Source: Dehalococcoidia bacterium (GTDB lineage: Bacteria; Chloroflexota; Dehalococcoidia; Lucifugimonadales; Lucifugimonadaceae). From it: a DNA stretch of 64,000 nt. The notes below the pieces were generated by a model. That model made no database searches and was not told where the DNA came from. It worked only from the letters and a program-made list of their open reading frames with translations. The stretch covers positions 1 to 64,000 of the forward strand of contig JANQQP010000016.1 of the NCBI GenBank assembly GCA_028285005.1, given 5' to 3'. Below, one piece after another: positions 37,328 through 45,905 of this stretch (positions are counted from its first letter, which is position 1; every line of letters starts with the position of its first letter). The position numbers and the translations under genes are program-made.

Positions 37328-37790
37328 TTTGTTGTCCTCGTACGATTTTTTTGATCTTGGCGCGTGAGAATAGCTTTTCGGCGCTCCACTTCTGCAGTAC
37401 CGACTCCACCGGTATGTCTTTCGGTCGCGCTGCTGAGGGCATTATGGGGTAGCCATGCCAGGTAGTTGGAGGCTTCGAGACGACGAATTTTGCAATCAAT
37501 TGTCCCAGCGATCCAAGTGTCATCGTCTTGCCTTCGACGACGTGCAATCCCCACTTCGTTCGTGCATCACCCCATATTTCTGCACATGACTGTATGAACG
37601 AAGTCACTTCTTCTTGTGTTGAAATGATCCATTGAGATTTGTTCTGAGATTTATTTCTGTGGTCCGGATGACAAAAATACAATTCACCTGTCGGCGTTTT
37701 TTGTGGCCTGAGGCTGCTACCGGAGGTCAATTGGCTACTCAATGACGTAATCGATGGATTGTGGGGCGTTGCCTGTCGGATTGCTCGCAA
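37320..37790 (-). CDS. Uncharacterised protein, first gene of HerA/NurA/MTase operon
   Basis: 156-aa ORF; 8-nt overlap with the next gene. Confidence 0.6.
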   Translation of the reverse strand: MRAIRQATPHNPSITSLSSQLTSGSSLRPQKTPTGELYFCHPDHRNKSQNKSQWIISTQEEVTSFIQSCAEIWGDARTKWGLHVVEGKTMTLGSLGQLIAKFVVSKPPTTWHGYPIMPSAARPKDIPVESVLQKWSAEKLFSRAKIKKIVRGQQIV

Positions 37791-37875
37791 ACAGCAAGGC
37801 TAGTTTACGTGGTCGAGTCCGGCAAGCTTGCGATCTGATCGGCTAATGAAGCGTCGCAGTGTGTTGCCGTGTTCA

Positions 37876-38226
37876 TGGTGGAGACGGGGGAGAGTCGAAC
37901 TCCCCGTCCAGAGAGGTTTCCGTGAGGGCGTCTACGAGCGTATCCGGTGATCGGTAGTCACCGTGGTGCCAGCCTCACCGGCGGGTCAGGCTCCACGGCC
38001 AGGCGGTTAGTCTTAAGCGACGGCCACCGCCGAACCGTCGCAGCAGCCCGACATTTCAGCGCTCTTTACCCCGCCCGCCGGGCTGGGGCGGGGCAGAACG
38101 TCGCTAGCTAATTAAGCAGCGAGGGCGACTTCACGTTCGCCATTTATTGGTTTGCCGCTTTTAACGTGGTTCAGCGCCACGGCTCGCAACCGACCGGTGA
38201 GTTCCCTGTCGAAACCACGCGTCCCC
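37876..38226 (-). ncRNA. ssrA: tmRNA
   Basis: 5' GGGGACG pairs with 3' CGTCTCC followed by ACCA; tRNA-like 5' GGTTTCGACAGGG; T-arm GAGTTCGACTC; tag frame (G)KPINGEREVALAA-stop at 38112..38156. Confidence 0.95.
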
Positions 38227-38336
38227 GTTGCATGTACTTCACATTATACGGCTGCTTGCGAACATGCGTGCTGGGCGCCAACCCTCACAGAGCCTGCTCG
38301 GATCGGTCAACGAACGACACATGAACGTGCAGCAGA

Positions 38337-39305
38337 CTAACCCGACTGAGATGTTGGAGTTGGTGTCGGCGTTGCGACTTCAGCGGTTGGCACCGGTGTT
38401 GGGACCAGGTTTCGTGGATGTTCAGCTTCTACAACAACCTGGCCGTAGAGGGAAACCGTGGCCGTCGTCTCGAAGCCGAACACGAACAGTAACTCGTCCG
38501 TTTCAATGTGCCTGTTCTCGAAGACGTAGTTAATGTCGATCGATACTGGCAGCATGCGCTCGGCGTCAATGACGATCGCGGCGGAGTTATCCATGCTGCG
38601 CTTGAAGCTGGTCGGTGGAGGTCCGGATGAACCGGTGTGGAAGCTGCCGGCAATCTCGATCATGGTCTTTCCGTTTTCCTCGTATGTTTCGACTATCTCA
38701 GGGTTTCCGCCCATCCGCGCGATCGCATCTCCCAATCTTGTGACCGCATCCAGCATTTTTCGACCCGTCGCGAACCACTGTTGGTCAGGTGGACTGGTAG
38801 GCCGTTCGTAACTGAAGCCTTTTACGTACAGCAGATCGATCTTCTTGCCATCACGAGTTTCGGTGCCCTGAGCAAGTTGGTCTGGCCCGACCGCGACCGA
38901 GCTGTGAGTGACAAGCCGAGTGCCGTCATCGAAGAGGTTGGTTGTCGTGACTTCCGCGAGGTAGGAGTCCGATCGTGCAAATCGTTCCTGTGCCAAGTCC
39001 AGGATCTGACTGGCATCCAGTTCTGCAAGGTCAACCTGGACCGTTGGCGGGTCATCGCGGCCACCAACCGAGACGCGGGGTCCGGAGATCGGAATAATGA
39101 TGGCTGTCGGAGTCGGTGTTGGCGTTGACGCCAGAATCGGTGTTGCGGTCGGTGTCGGGCTGACCTGCAGTGTCCCGGCGACGATCGTCTCATCATGTTG
39201 GGGAGTCTCTCGACTCTGTTCCGCACTGCAGGCCGCCGCTATTAGCAACAGGGCAACTGACCCGGCGAAAACCTTGATCGGCTTGTAGCCTGGCACCTCA
39301 TCCAC
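38337..39305 (-). CDS. LppX/LprAFG-like lipoprotein with Pro/Thr-rich linkers
   Basis: Lipobox LLIAAACSAE; PTPTATPILASTPTPTPT; LTTNLFDDGTRLVTHSSVAVGPDQ-type fold region. Confidence 0.65.
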   Translation of the reverse strand: MDEVPGYKPIKVFAGSVALLLIAAACSAEQSRETPQHDETIVAGTLQVSPTPTATPILASTPTPTPTAIIIPISGPRVSVGGRDDPPTVQVDLAELDASQILDLAQERFARSDSYLAEVTTTNLFDDGTRLVTHSSVAVGPDQLAQGTETRDGKKIDLLYVKGFSYERPTSPPDQQWFATGRKMLDAVTRLGDAIARMGGNPEIVETYEENGKTMIEIAGSFHTGSSGPPPTSFKRSMDNSAAIVIDAERMLPVSIDINYVFENRHIETDELLFVFGFETTATVSLYGQVVVEAEHPRNLVPTPVPTAEVATPTPTPTSQSG

Positions 39306-39425
39306 TCCAATGACTCAAGCGAATCCGTGCAGGCAGAGTAAGCGGCACGGATTACAGAAGTGTTCCCGAGTCCCGTCGAGTGGCTCCGTTGAACACTCCG
39401 ATGGAGAGTTCGACAGACGCCTCGA

Positions 39426-39896
39426 CTATCCCCTCCGCGGCGAGTTTCGTTCTGTGCTGTCCAGGATGATTGTCACGGGGCCGGCGTTTTCGAGTTTGAC
39501 GTTCATCATTGCGCCGAACACGCCTGTCTCTACGGGAACGCCGGTGGCGCGGAACGCTTCGACCACGTCATCGAACATCGGCTCTGACATTTCAGGGCGG
39601 GCGGCGTCTGTGAAGCCGGGTCGCCGGCCTTTGCGTGTCGAGGCATAGAGCGTGAACTGGCTGACCAGTAGCAGGCTGCCATTTATGTCCCGCACTGAGC
39701 GGTCGAAACCCGAGTCGCCATCTTCGGCCGGGAAGATGCGCATGTTGACGACCTTGTCGACGATGTACTTGATGTCGTCCGGAGTGTCATCGTGAGTGAT
39801 GCCGATCAGCAGCATCAGTCCTGCGTCGATGCTGCCCGTGACTTCGCCATCGACCTCAACCGATGCGCTGTTGACACGCTGGATTACGGCTTTCAC
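39426..39896 (-). CDS. dtd: D-aminoacyl-tRNA deacylase
   Basis: MKAVIQRVNSASVEVDGEVTGSIDAGLMLLIGI; SLLLVSQFTLYASTRKGRRPGFTDAA. Confidence 0.96.
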   Translation of the reverse strand: MKAVIQRVNSASVEVDGEVTGSIDAGLMLLIGITHDDTPDDIKYIVDKVVNMRIFPAEDGDSGFDRSVRDINGSLLLVSQFTLYASTRKGRRPGFTDAARPEMSEPMFDDVVEAFRATGVPVETGVFGAMMNVKLENAGPVTIILDSTERNSPRRG

Positions 39897-39953
39897 TACT
39901 GCAGTCCGTAATCTGGTTCGAGTTGAGGATTAAGGGGCAGGCGGACCAACGGT

Positions 39954-40271
39954 CTAGCTCTTCGAACTGCTCGAAGACCTGGAGTCGACGCTCTTGGTGC
40001 CCGAATCGGTCGAACTCTTCGACTCCGTCTTCTTCTTGGTGCTGGAGCTTTCTTCAGAGCTCGACGACTTCGAAGGACGGCTAGAGCTGCCGTTGTTCTT
40101 GTAGTCGGTGGTGTAGAAGCCCGAGCCCTTGTAGATGACGTGTGGCACCGAAAGTTGGCGCTCGGCCTTGCTGCCGTCTTCCGGGCAGTAGGCGATGGGG
40201 TCGTCGCTGAAGCTCTGCGTGACCTCAAACACGTGGCCGCAGGCCTCGCACTTGTAGTCGTATCTTGGCAT
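39954..40271 (-). CDS. FmdB-family zinc ribbon protein
   Basis: MPRYDYKCEACGHVFEVTQSFSDDPIAYCPEDG; Ser/Lys-rich tail. Confidence 0.92.
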   Translation of the reverse strand: MPRYDYKCEACGHVFEVTQSFSDDPIAYCPEDGSKAERQLSVPHVIYKGSGFYTTDYKNNGSSSRPSKSSSSEESSSTKKKTESKSSTDSGTKSVDSRSSSSSKS

Positions 40272-40431
40272 TCCGAATCACCCCGTACGCGAAAACGCGA
40301 GCCTGTCACTCGCGAGTTCCAATTGCTAATCGAACTGAGTCCATTCTACAGCAGTACCGTTTGGCCGATCTCATGGCGAGTGGCACGGCGGTATCGGTAG
40401 AAGGACCGGATGGCTCGGCATTGAGCGCTGC

Positions 40432-41304
40432 CTAACCGAGGGAGAGGCTGGTTAACAGGTAGTCAGGCCGGTGCTCTCTGGGCAGCGCCGACAATTCTTC
40501 AGCGGTGCTGAATCGGCTGATTCCAGTCGTGACGATGGCGGATGGGATTCCGTACGCGACCGCTCCGGCGATGTCTGTTTCGAGCTGGTCCCCGATCATG
40601 ACCACTGAAGCGTTTTCGCGTGATGCGCCTGCCCTGCGCAGCGCTTCGTCGAATATCGGCGCGTGTGGTTTTCCGAGCCGGATGAAGTGGTGCTGCTCGG
40701 AAGGCCCGAATAGCCGGTCGAGAGCCGATTCCACCAGGCCAGCCAGCGCTGCTGCGGCGAAGGAATACTTGCGCTCTCCGGTCGGATAGACGAGGTCGGG
40801 ATTGGGCAGGAGCAGAGTGAAGGGTTCGGATTCGAGCACTTTGTGATTGAGCGTACTCACGAGCGCGTTGATGTTTGGGCGCCAATCGAATCCTTCGTCA
40901 TCGGCCAGCACGAACACACTCGCCTCGGCCATTCGGTCCAATCGCACGATCTTCGCATCGCCCTGTTTGACGTACTCGGTGGCGTCGGATCCGCCGAGCA
41001 CTGCGGTCGGGGCACCGGCGAGCCCGTTGTCCTTGAAGAAGAGCGGAATGAGGCAGCCCGAGTTGACGATGCGCTCCGACGGCACCGGCACGCCTTGCTG
41101 GACGAACTTTTCAGTGCGAGATGTGATGGAACGTGATGCATCGTTTGTGACGATGAAGTAGCTCTTGCCGGTCGACTCAAGCCAATCGATAAGCTCCCTG
41201 GAGCCGGGGAGGCCTGTCGATTCGTTGACCAGCACGCCGTAGGAGTCGAAGAGCAGAGTGTCGTAGCGCTCGGCGAGCTCTCGTATGGTGGTTGCAGTGG
41301 TCAA
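40432..41304 (-). CDS. HAD-family hydrolase (NagD-like)
   Basis: TLLFDSYGVLVNESTGLPGSRELIDWL; VMIGDQLETDIAGAVAYGIPSAIV. Confidence 0.9.
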   Translation of the reverse strand: MTTATTIRELAERYDTLLFDSYGVLVNESTGLPGSRELIDWLESTGKSYFIVTNDASRSITSRTEKFVQQGVPVPSERIVNSGCLIPLFFKDNGLAGAPTAVLGGSDATEYVKQGDAKIVRLDRMAEASVFVLADDEGFDWRPNINALVSTLNHKVLESEPFTLLLPNPDLVYPTGERKYSFAAAALAGLVESALDRLFGPSEQHHFIRLGKPHAPIFDEALRRAGASRENASVVMIGDQLETDIAGAVAYGIPSAIVTTGISRFSTAEELSALPREHRPDYLLTSLSLG

Positions 41305-41325
41305 TGGCAGCGTGGGCTGGCGGCT

Positions 41326-43545
41326 CTATGCGCTTGTGGCCCGTTCGAAGCCGTTCTCCCACGCATCTGCGGCGGCTTCGTGGCTGACCGTGCTGTCGCC
41401 GAAAGTGATGTTCGTGCCGCCGACTGTGCCGATCTGGACCACCGGGACGTCGAGTTCCGCCGCGATCGATCGGAGTTGTTCTGCGTTGGCAGCTTCTACA
41501 GAAATGACGATGCGGGACTGGCCCTCACCGAAAAGTGCGGCGTTCCAGCGCTCCGGCAGGGGCGATTCGACCGTTGCTCCTATCCCGCCTGTGATTGCCG
41601 ACTCAGCGACCGCGACCGCAAGCCCACCTTCTGAGCAGTCATGGGCCGACTTGACCAGACCGGCACGGATCGCCCTCCTGCACAGTTCCTGCACTCGGAC
41701 CTCTAGTGCAAGATCTATCCCCGGCTGTCCGCTCGCGTCGTCGTTGAAGACGGCGTTGAACTCGCTACCTGCCAGGTTTCCAACGCCGTCCCAGGTCTCT
41801 GAGCGGCCCAGCAGAAGAATGGCGTCGCCTGCGTCTTTGAACGAAATCGTGGCGTGCTTCGTTACGTCTTCGAACAGTCCGAGTGCGCCAATGATGGGTG
41901 TCGGGTAGATCGCTGTGCCGGCCGACTCGTTGTAGAGGCTGGCGTTGCCGCTCACAACAGGCACACCGAACTTCAGAGCAGCCTCACGCATGCCTTCAAT
42001 GCTCTCGGTCAACTGGTACTGGACAGACTCCGTTTCGGGGTCGCCGAAGTTCAGGCCGTCTGTAAGCGCGACCGGCTCTGCACCGACACATGCCAGGTTT
42101 CTGCAGGCCTCGGCCACGGCTGCCTGCGCGCCTGCCCGTGGGTCGAGGTAGCAGAGGCGTCCGTTGCAATCGGTGCTGACGGCTATGCCTCGTACAGTGC
42201 CCTTGAGCCTGAGCACCGCTGCATCGCCGCCGGGCTCGACGACCGTGTTGGTCTGCACATGGTGGTCGTACTGCCTGAAGACCGGCCGTTTTGATGCGAT
42301 GTTGGGCGATGCTAGCATTTTGAGCAGGGCGTCTGATGGCGAAACATCAGGCGTGCCGAATCTGCCGGGGTCCGTGGACTGAAGCTCGGCGAGCCAGCCC
42401 GGCTTTGGGGCGTCGAAGGGGTACTCGGGTGCGCTCGTCAGCGGCTCGATGGGCGTCGAGCTGACCTTCTCTTCGCCGTCAAACACTACGACATCCGTGC
42501 CCGAGTGGAATTCGCCTATCACCGTGGCGTCGAGATCCCACTTTTCGAAGAGCTCGGAGACGGCGTCGACGGCGCGCTTTTCGACCGCGAGCAGCATGCG
42601 TTCCTGTGACTCAGAGAGCATCACTTCGTAAGGCGTCATCCCTTCCTCGCGTCGCGGCACTTTAGAGACATCGACTTGCAGCGCCATCCCACTTCGCTCG
42701 GCCATCTCTATAGCGGCCGATGTCAGTCCGGCTGCGCCGCAGTCCTGCATGCCGTTCACGCCGGGGATGTCGATCGCCTCAAGGCAGGCTTCTATCAGCA
42801 CCTTTTCGAGGAACGGGTTACCGACCTGGACGGCAGAACGCATCTCCGCCTGCTCTTCGAATGTGCGCGATGCGAGCCCCGATGCTCCGTGGATGCCATC
42901 GCGGCCTGTGTCCGCACCGACAAGCACCAGTAGATCACCGGGCTTCTTCGCGGTAGCGCTGACTATTCGGGCGTTCTCAATCAGCCCGACGCACATGGCG
43001 TTGACCAGCGGATTCCCTGCGTATGAGTCGTCGAACCAGGTCTCGCCACCAATGTTCGGGATGCCGATGCAGTTGCCATACCAGGAGATCCCGCCGACAA
43101 CGCCGTGCAGCAGGTGCTGGATGTGGGAGTCACCCTGCGGCTTCCCGAACCGGAGCGAGTCCAGGAGTGCGATAGGCCGCGCCCCCATGGCGAAGATGTC
43201 GCGAACGATGCCGCCGACACCCGTTGCTGCTCCCTGTAGCGGCTCCACAGCGGACGGGTGGTTGTGCGACTCGATCTTCATTGCGATCGCGAGGCCGTCA
43301 CCAATGTCGATCACGCCGGCGTTTTCGGCCCCGGGAGCGACAAGCAGCCGGTTCGACTCCCCTGGCAGACGGCGAAGCAGCGGCTTGGTGTGCTTGTAGC
43401 CGCAGTGCTCACTCCAGAGCGCTCCGAACAGTCCGAGTTCCAGCCCGCCCGGAGCGCGGCCAAGCCGGTCGACTATCGCTTCATACTCGGCCCGACTGAG
43501 GGCAATTTCGTCGAGAGTCGCCTGGGAAACGGTGGGCGCTGGCAA
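41326..43545 (-). CDS. purL: Phosphoribosylformylglycinamidine synthase subunit PurL
   Basis: LGLFGALWSEHCGYKHTKPLLRRLP; KIESHNHPSAVEPLQGAATGVGGIVRDIFAMGARPIALLDSLRFG; SAHDCSEGGLAVAVAES. Confidence 0.97.
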   Translation of the reverse strand: MPAPTVSQATLDEIALSRAEYEAIVDRLGRAPGGLELGLFGALWSEHCGYKHTKPLLRRLPGESNRLLVAPGAENAGVIDIGDGLAIAMKIESHNHPSAVEPLQGAATGVGGIVRDIFAMGARPIALLDSLRFGKPQGDSHIQHLLHGVVGGISWYGNCIGIPNIGGETWFDDSYAGNPLVNAMCVGLIENARIVSATAKKPGDLLVLVGADTGRDGIHGASGLASRTFEEQAEMRSAVQVGNPFLEKVLIEACLEAIDIPGVNGMQDCGAAGLTSAAIEMAERSGMALQVDVSKVPRREEGMTPYEVMLSESQERMLLAVEKRAVDAVSELFEKWDLDATVIGEFHSGTDVVVFDGEEKVSSTPIEPLTSAPEYPFDAPKPGWLAELQSTDPGRFGTPDVSPSDALLKMLASPNIASKRPVFRQYDHHVQTNTVVEPGGDAAVLRLKGTVRGIAVSTDCNGRLCYLDPRAGAQAAVAEACRNLACVGAEPVALTDGLNFGDPETESVQYQLTESIEGMREAALKFGVPVVSGNASLYNESAGTAIYPTPIIGALGLFEDVTKHATISFKDAGDAILLLGRSETWDGVGNLAGSEFNAVFNDDASGQPGIDLALEVRVQELCRRAIRAGLVKSAHDCSEGGLAVAVAESAITGGIGATVESPLPERWNAALFGEGQSRIVISVEAANAEQLRSIAAELDVPVVQIGTVGGTNITFGDSTVSHEAAADAWENGFERATSA

Positions 43546-43663
43546 ACGTGGTTCTCCGGATCATTCGGCGCTGATTGGCGACGCGTTGAAGCCAAGTCAA
43601 TCCGCCCTGAAATAGATCGAAATCAGGTGTTCAACGTTACCGCAGATCGGACCCGTTTGCTGA

Positions 43664-44275
43664 TCAGTCCATGCTGAACGGCGGGTAGTCGTCTGTCAGC
43701 AGCCAGTAGTAGCCGTTTGCCCGGTTTTGCCAGCGGTTGAAGCCAGCGATGAACTTGAAGGCTCCTGCGTTTGGCTTTCCGGTTATGAGCACCACGATGA
43801 CGTGGAAGAACCAGACGAACACCAGGATGATCGAGAGTATTGTCAGCACAATCCAGTGGGGAATTGCGAGGAAATACCTGAAGAATGTTGAAAGCCGGCT
43901 GGCGCTCTCCTTGTACTCAGCATGTAGCTGCACCGGGTAGGCACTATCACTGTCCATGGAGAAGCCCGGATATGAGTCCGTGAGGTGACTTCCATAGGCG
44001 TTGACATTGGCTGACCAGCGAAGAATCCCGAGGTGAAAGTCGAACATGCCCTTTGGCCGCTTGCCCGTGATCAAGATCGCGAACCAGGTCGCCAGCAGAG
44101 TGAAGTAGGCGACGAAACCGAGAATTGACAGCACGATCATGTGCGGAATCAGCAACAGCCACTTAATCAGCCACAACCATCTGCTCAAGGACTCCGGTGA
44201 CTCGACAGTGAAAGTGATCGGATAGCCGCCGCCTGCGTGGGTGGCGGGAGCACCGCCTTCGGACTGGACCTCCAT
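43664..44275 (-). CDS. DUF4389-like membrane protein with internal duplication
   Basis: Two repeats: YPITFTVESPESLSRWLWLIKWLLLIPHMIVL...YPGFSMD and YPVQLHAEYKESASRLSTFFRYFLAIPHWIVL...YPPFSMD. Confidence 0.75.
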   Translation of the reverse strand: MEVQSEGGAPATHAGGGYPITFTVESPESLSRWLWLIKWLLLIPHMIVLSILGFVAYFTLLATWFAILITGKRPKGMFDFHLGILRWSANVNAYGSHLTDSYPGFSMDSDSAYPVQLHAEYKESASRLSTFFRYFLAIPHWIVLTILSIILVFVWFFHVIVVLITGKPNAGAFKFIAGFNRWQNRANGYYWLLTDDYPPFSMD

Positions 44276-44388
44276 TGCACTCCTCCGTGCTCAGGTGTAT
44301 TGGTCTCAATGTGGGCGGCAGTCTAATACGGAAACGTTTTCGGCGCACGCGGACGGCATTTAAGAACGAAAACGCTATAGAGATATGC

Positions 44389-45093
44389 CTAAGTGGCGAG
44401 GGTTGCTGCAGTCGAGCGGATCATCGACTCGAAGAGCACATTGCCGTCTGTCCCGCCGATCAGCTCTTCGCACGCCTTTTCGGGGTGCGGCATGAGGCCG
44501 AGCACGTTGCCGCGCTCGTTCACGATTCCGGCGATGCTGTTGATCGAGCCGTTCGGATTCGTATCGGGTGACAGATTGCCGGACGCGTCGGCGTATCGCA
44601 GCAGGACCTGACCGCCATCTTCTACTCGCCGAACCGTCACGTCGTCGGCCTGCCAGTTGCCTTCACCGTGGGAGATCGGGACGCGCAGCAACTGGCCTCC
44701 GGATGCCGTATTGGTGAATGACGTGTCGGCACGCTCTACTCGCAGGTTCACCCATTCACAGCGGAACTCGAGGTGTTCGTTTCTGACCAGCGCTCCCGGC
44801 AGCAGGCCTGCTTCGCACAGGACCTGGAATCCGTTGCAGATGCCCATAACCGGGCCACCCGAATCAGCGAACCTTTTGACCGAGTCCATCACCGGGGAAA
44901 AACGGGCTATCGCTCCGCACCGAAGGTAGTCCCCGTAACTGAAGCCGCCCGGCAGAACGATGGCGTCGCAGTCTGAGATGTCTGTTTCCTTGTGCCAGAT
45001 CAGCCTCGCGGGCTGGTCGAGCACATCGTGGACTGCGTAGAAGGTGTCGTGCTCACTCCAGGTTCCGGGGAATACGACGACTCCAAATTTCAT
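44389..45093 (-). CDS. purQ: Phosphoribosylformylglycinamidine synthase subunit PurQ
   Basis: MKFGVVVFPGTWSEHDTFYAV; VLPGGFSYGDYLRCGAIARFSPV; VMGICNGFQVLCEAGLLPGALVRNEHLEF. Confidence 0.97.
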   Translation of the reverse strand: MKFGVVVFPGTWSEHDTFYAVHDVLDQPARLIWHKETDISDCDAIVLPGGFSYGDYLRCGAIARFSPVMDSVKRFADSGGPVMGICNGFQVLCEAGLLPGALVRNEHLEFRCEWVNLRVERADTSFTNTASGGQLLRVPISHGEGNWQADDVTVRRVEDGGQVLLRYADASGNLSPDTNPNGSINSIAGIVNERGNVLGLMPHPEKACEELIGGTDGNVLFESMIRSTAATLAT

Positions 45094-45205
45094 TGCTTGT
45101 CCTGTGGCGAATCGGGCGGGATTGATCGGTCGCGAAAACGAAATTAGATGATACCGCTTGACCTGCGGTGGTTGGCGCCGGCGGGCAGAGAATCTTCTTG
45201 AAACA

Positions 45206-45231
45206 GAAAAAGCGCCCGGTGGGGCGCTCTT
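45206..45231 (-). terminator. Rho-independent terminator downstream of rpsU
   Basis: Reverse strand AGAGCGCCCCACCGGGCGCTTTTT. Confidence 0.75.
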
Positions 45232-45253
45232 CTTCAGGCCGGGCTCCAGAGAC

Positions 45254-45445
45254 CTAGGCGTTCTTCAACGTCGCCTTGATGCTCTTGCGTCGTTTCGACG
45301 CGGCCTTTTTCTTGCGCAGGACGTTGGGCGGCTCGAAGTGCTGGCGGCGGCGGGTCTCCGAGACTATGCCTTCCTGCTGGACACGCTTTGTGAAACGCCG
45401 CAGGAACGCCTCGAAACTCTCGCCCTCGTTGATCCTAACTTCCAA
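45254..45445 (-). CDS. rpsU: 30S ribosomal protein S21
   Basis: VRINEGESFEAFLRRFTKRVQQEGIVSETRRRQHFEPPNVLRKKKAASKRRK. Confidence 0.95.
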   Translation of the reverse strand: MEVRINEGESFEAFLRRFTKRVQQEGIVSETRRRQHFEPPNVLRKKKAASKRRKSIKATLKNA

Positions 45446-45905
45446 TTGCCAGACTCCAACTCGCTGTTACAGATAGCGTCGATGTGACGCAATGAACCAT
45501 CAGTTGAGAATGATACGTGTCCGGGGAGCGCGGGGTCAATCGAGATTGAGCTAACGTGCGGCGGTCGACCGCAGGTCATGCTCTGTGTCGATCTGCCTTG
45601 AGAGGGCAGTGCAGCGGCTCTTGATGTAGAAGCCGCGAGCGATGAGAAACACCCTGGCAACTGCCAGGAACGGCAAGACAGTAACGAGTAGTTGTGTCGG
45701 TGTCCTCTCGACACGCTCTCTCATGCGCCGTTTGAACCGGATGCTCGGTTCGGTCCCCTCATCCCTGAACATGTTTCTCCGTGCCTTTGATGGGCGAGTA
45801 TTGTCCACAGTGCGGTGTGGTGAACTGCGCTGTACTGGCAATGATCGCGCTTGCCCGTTCGCCTTTCGTGCGAGTTGGCTACCAGAACGTCACCGACGGG
45901 CAGGA

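Noticed and set aside
39097-39288. Val/Gly repeat ORF, apparent repeat protein
   Set aside because: Antisense reading of the Pro/Thr-rich lipoprotein linker.
45551-45841. 96-aa minus-strand ORF between rpsU and gltX
   Set aside because: No recognisable domain and weak coding character; not supported enough to list.
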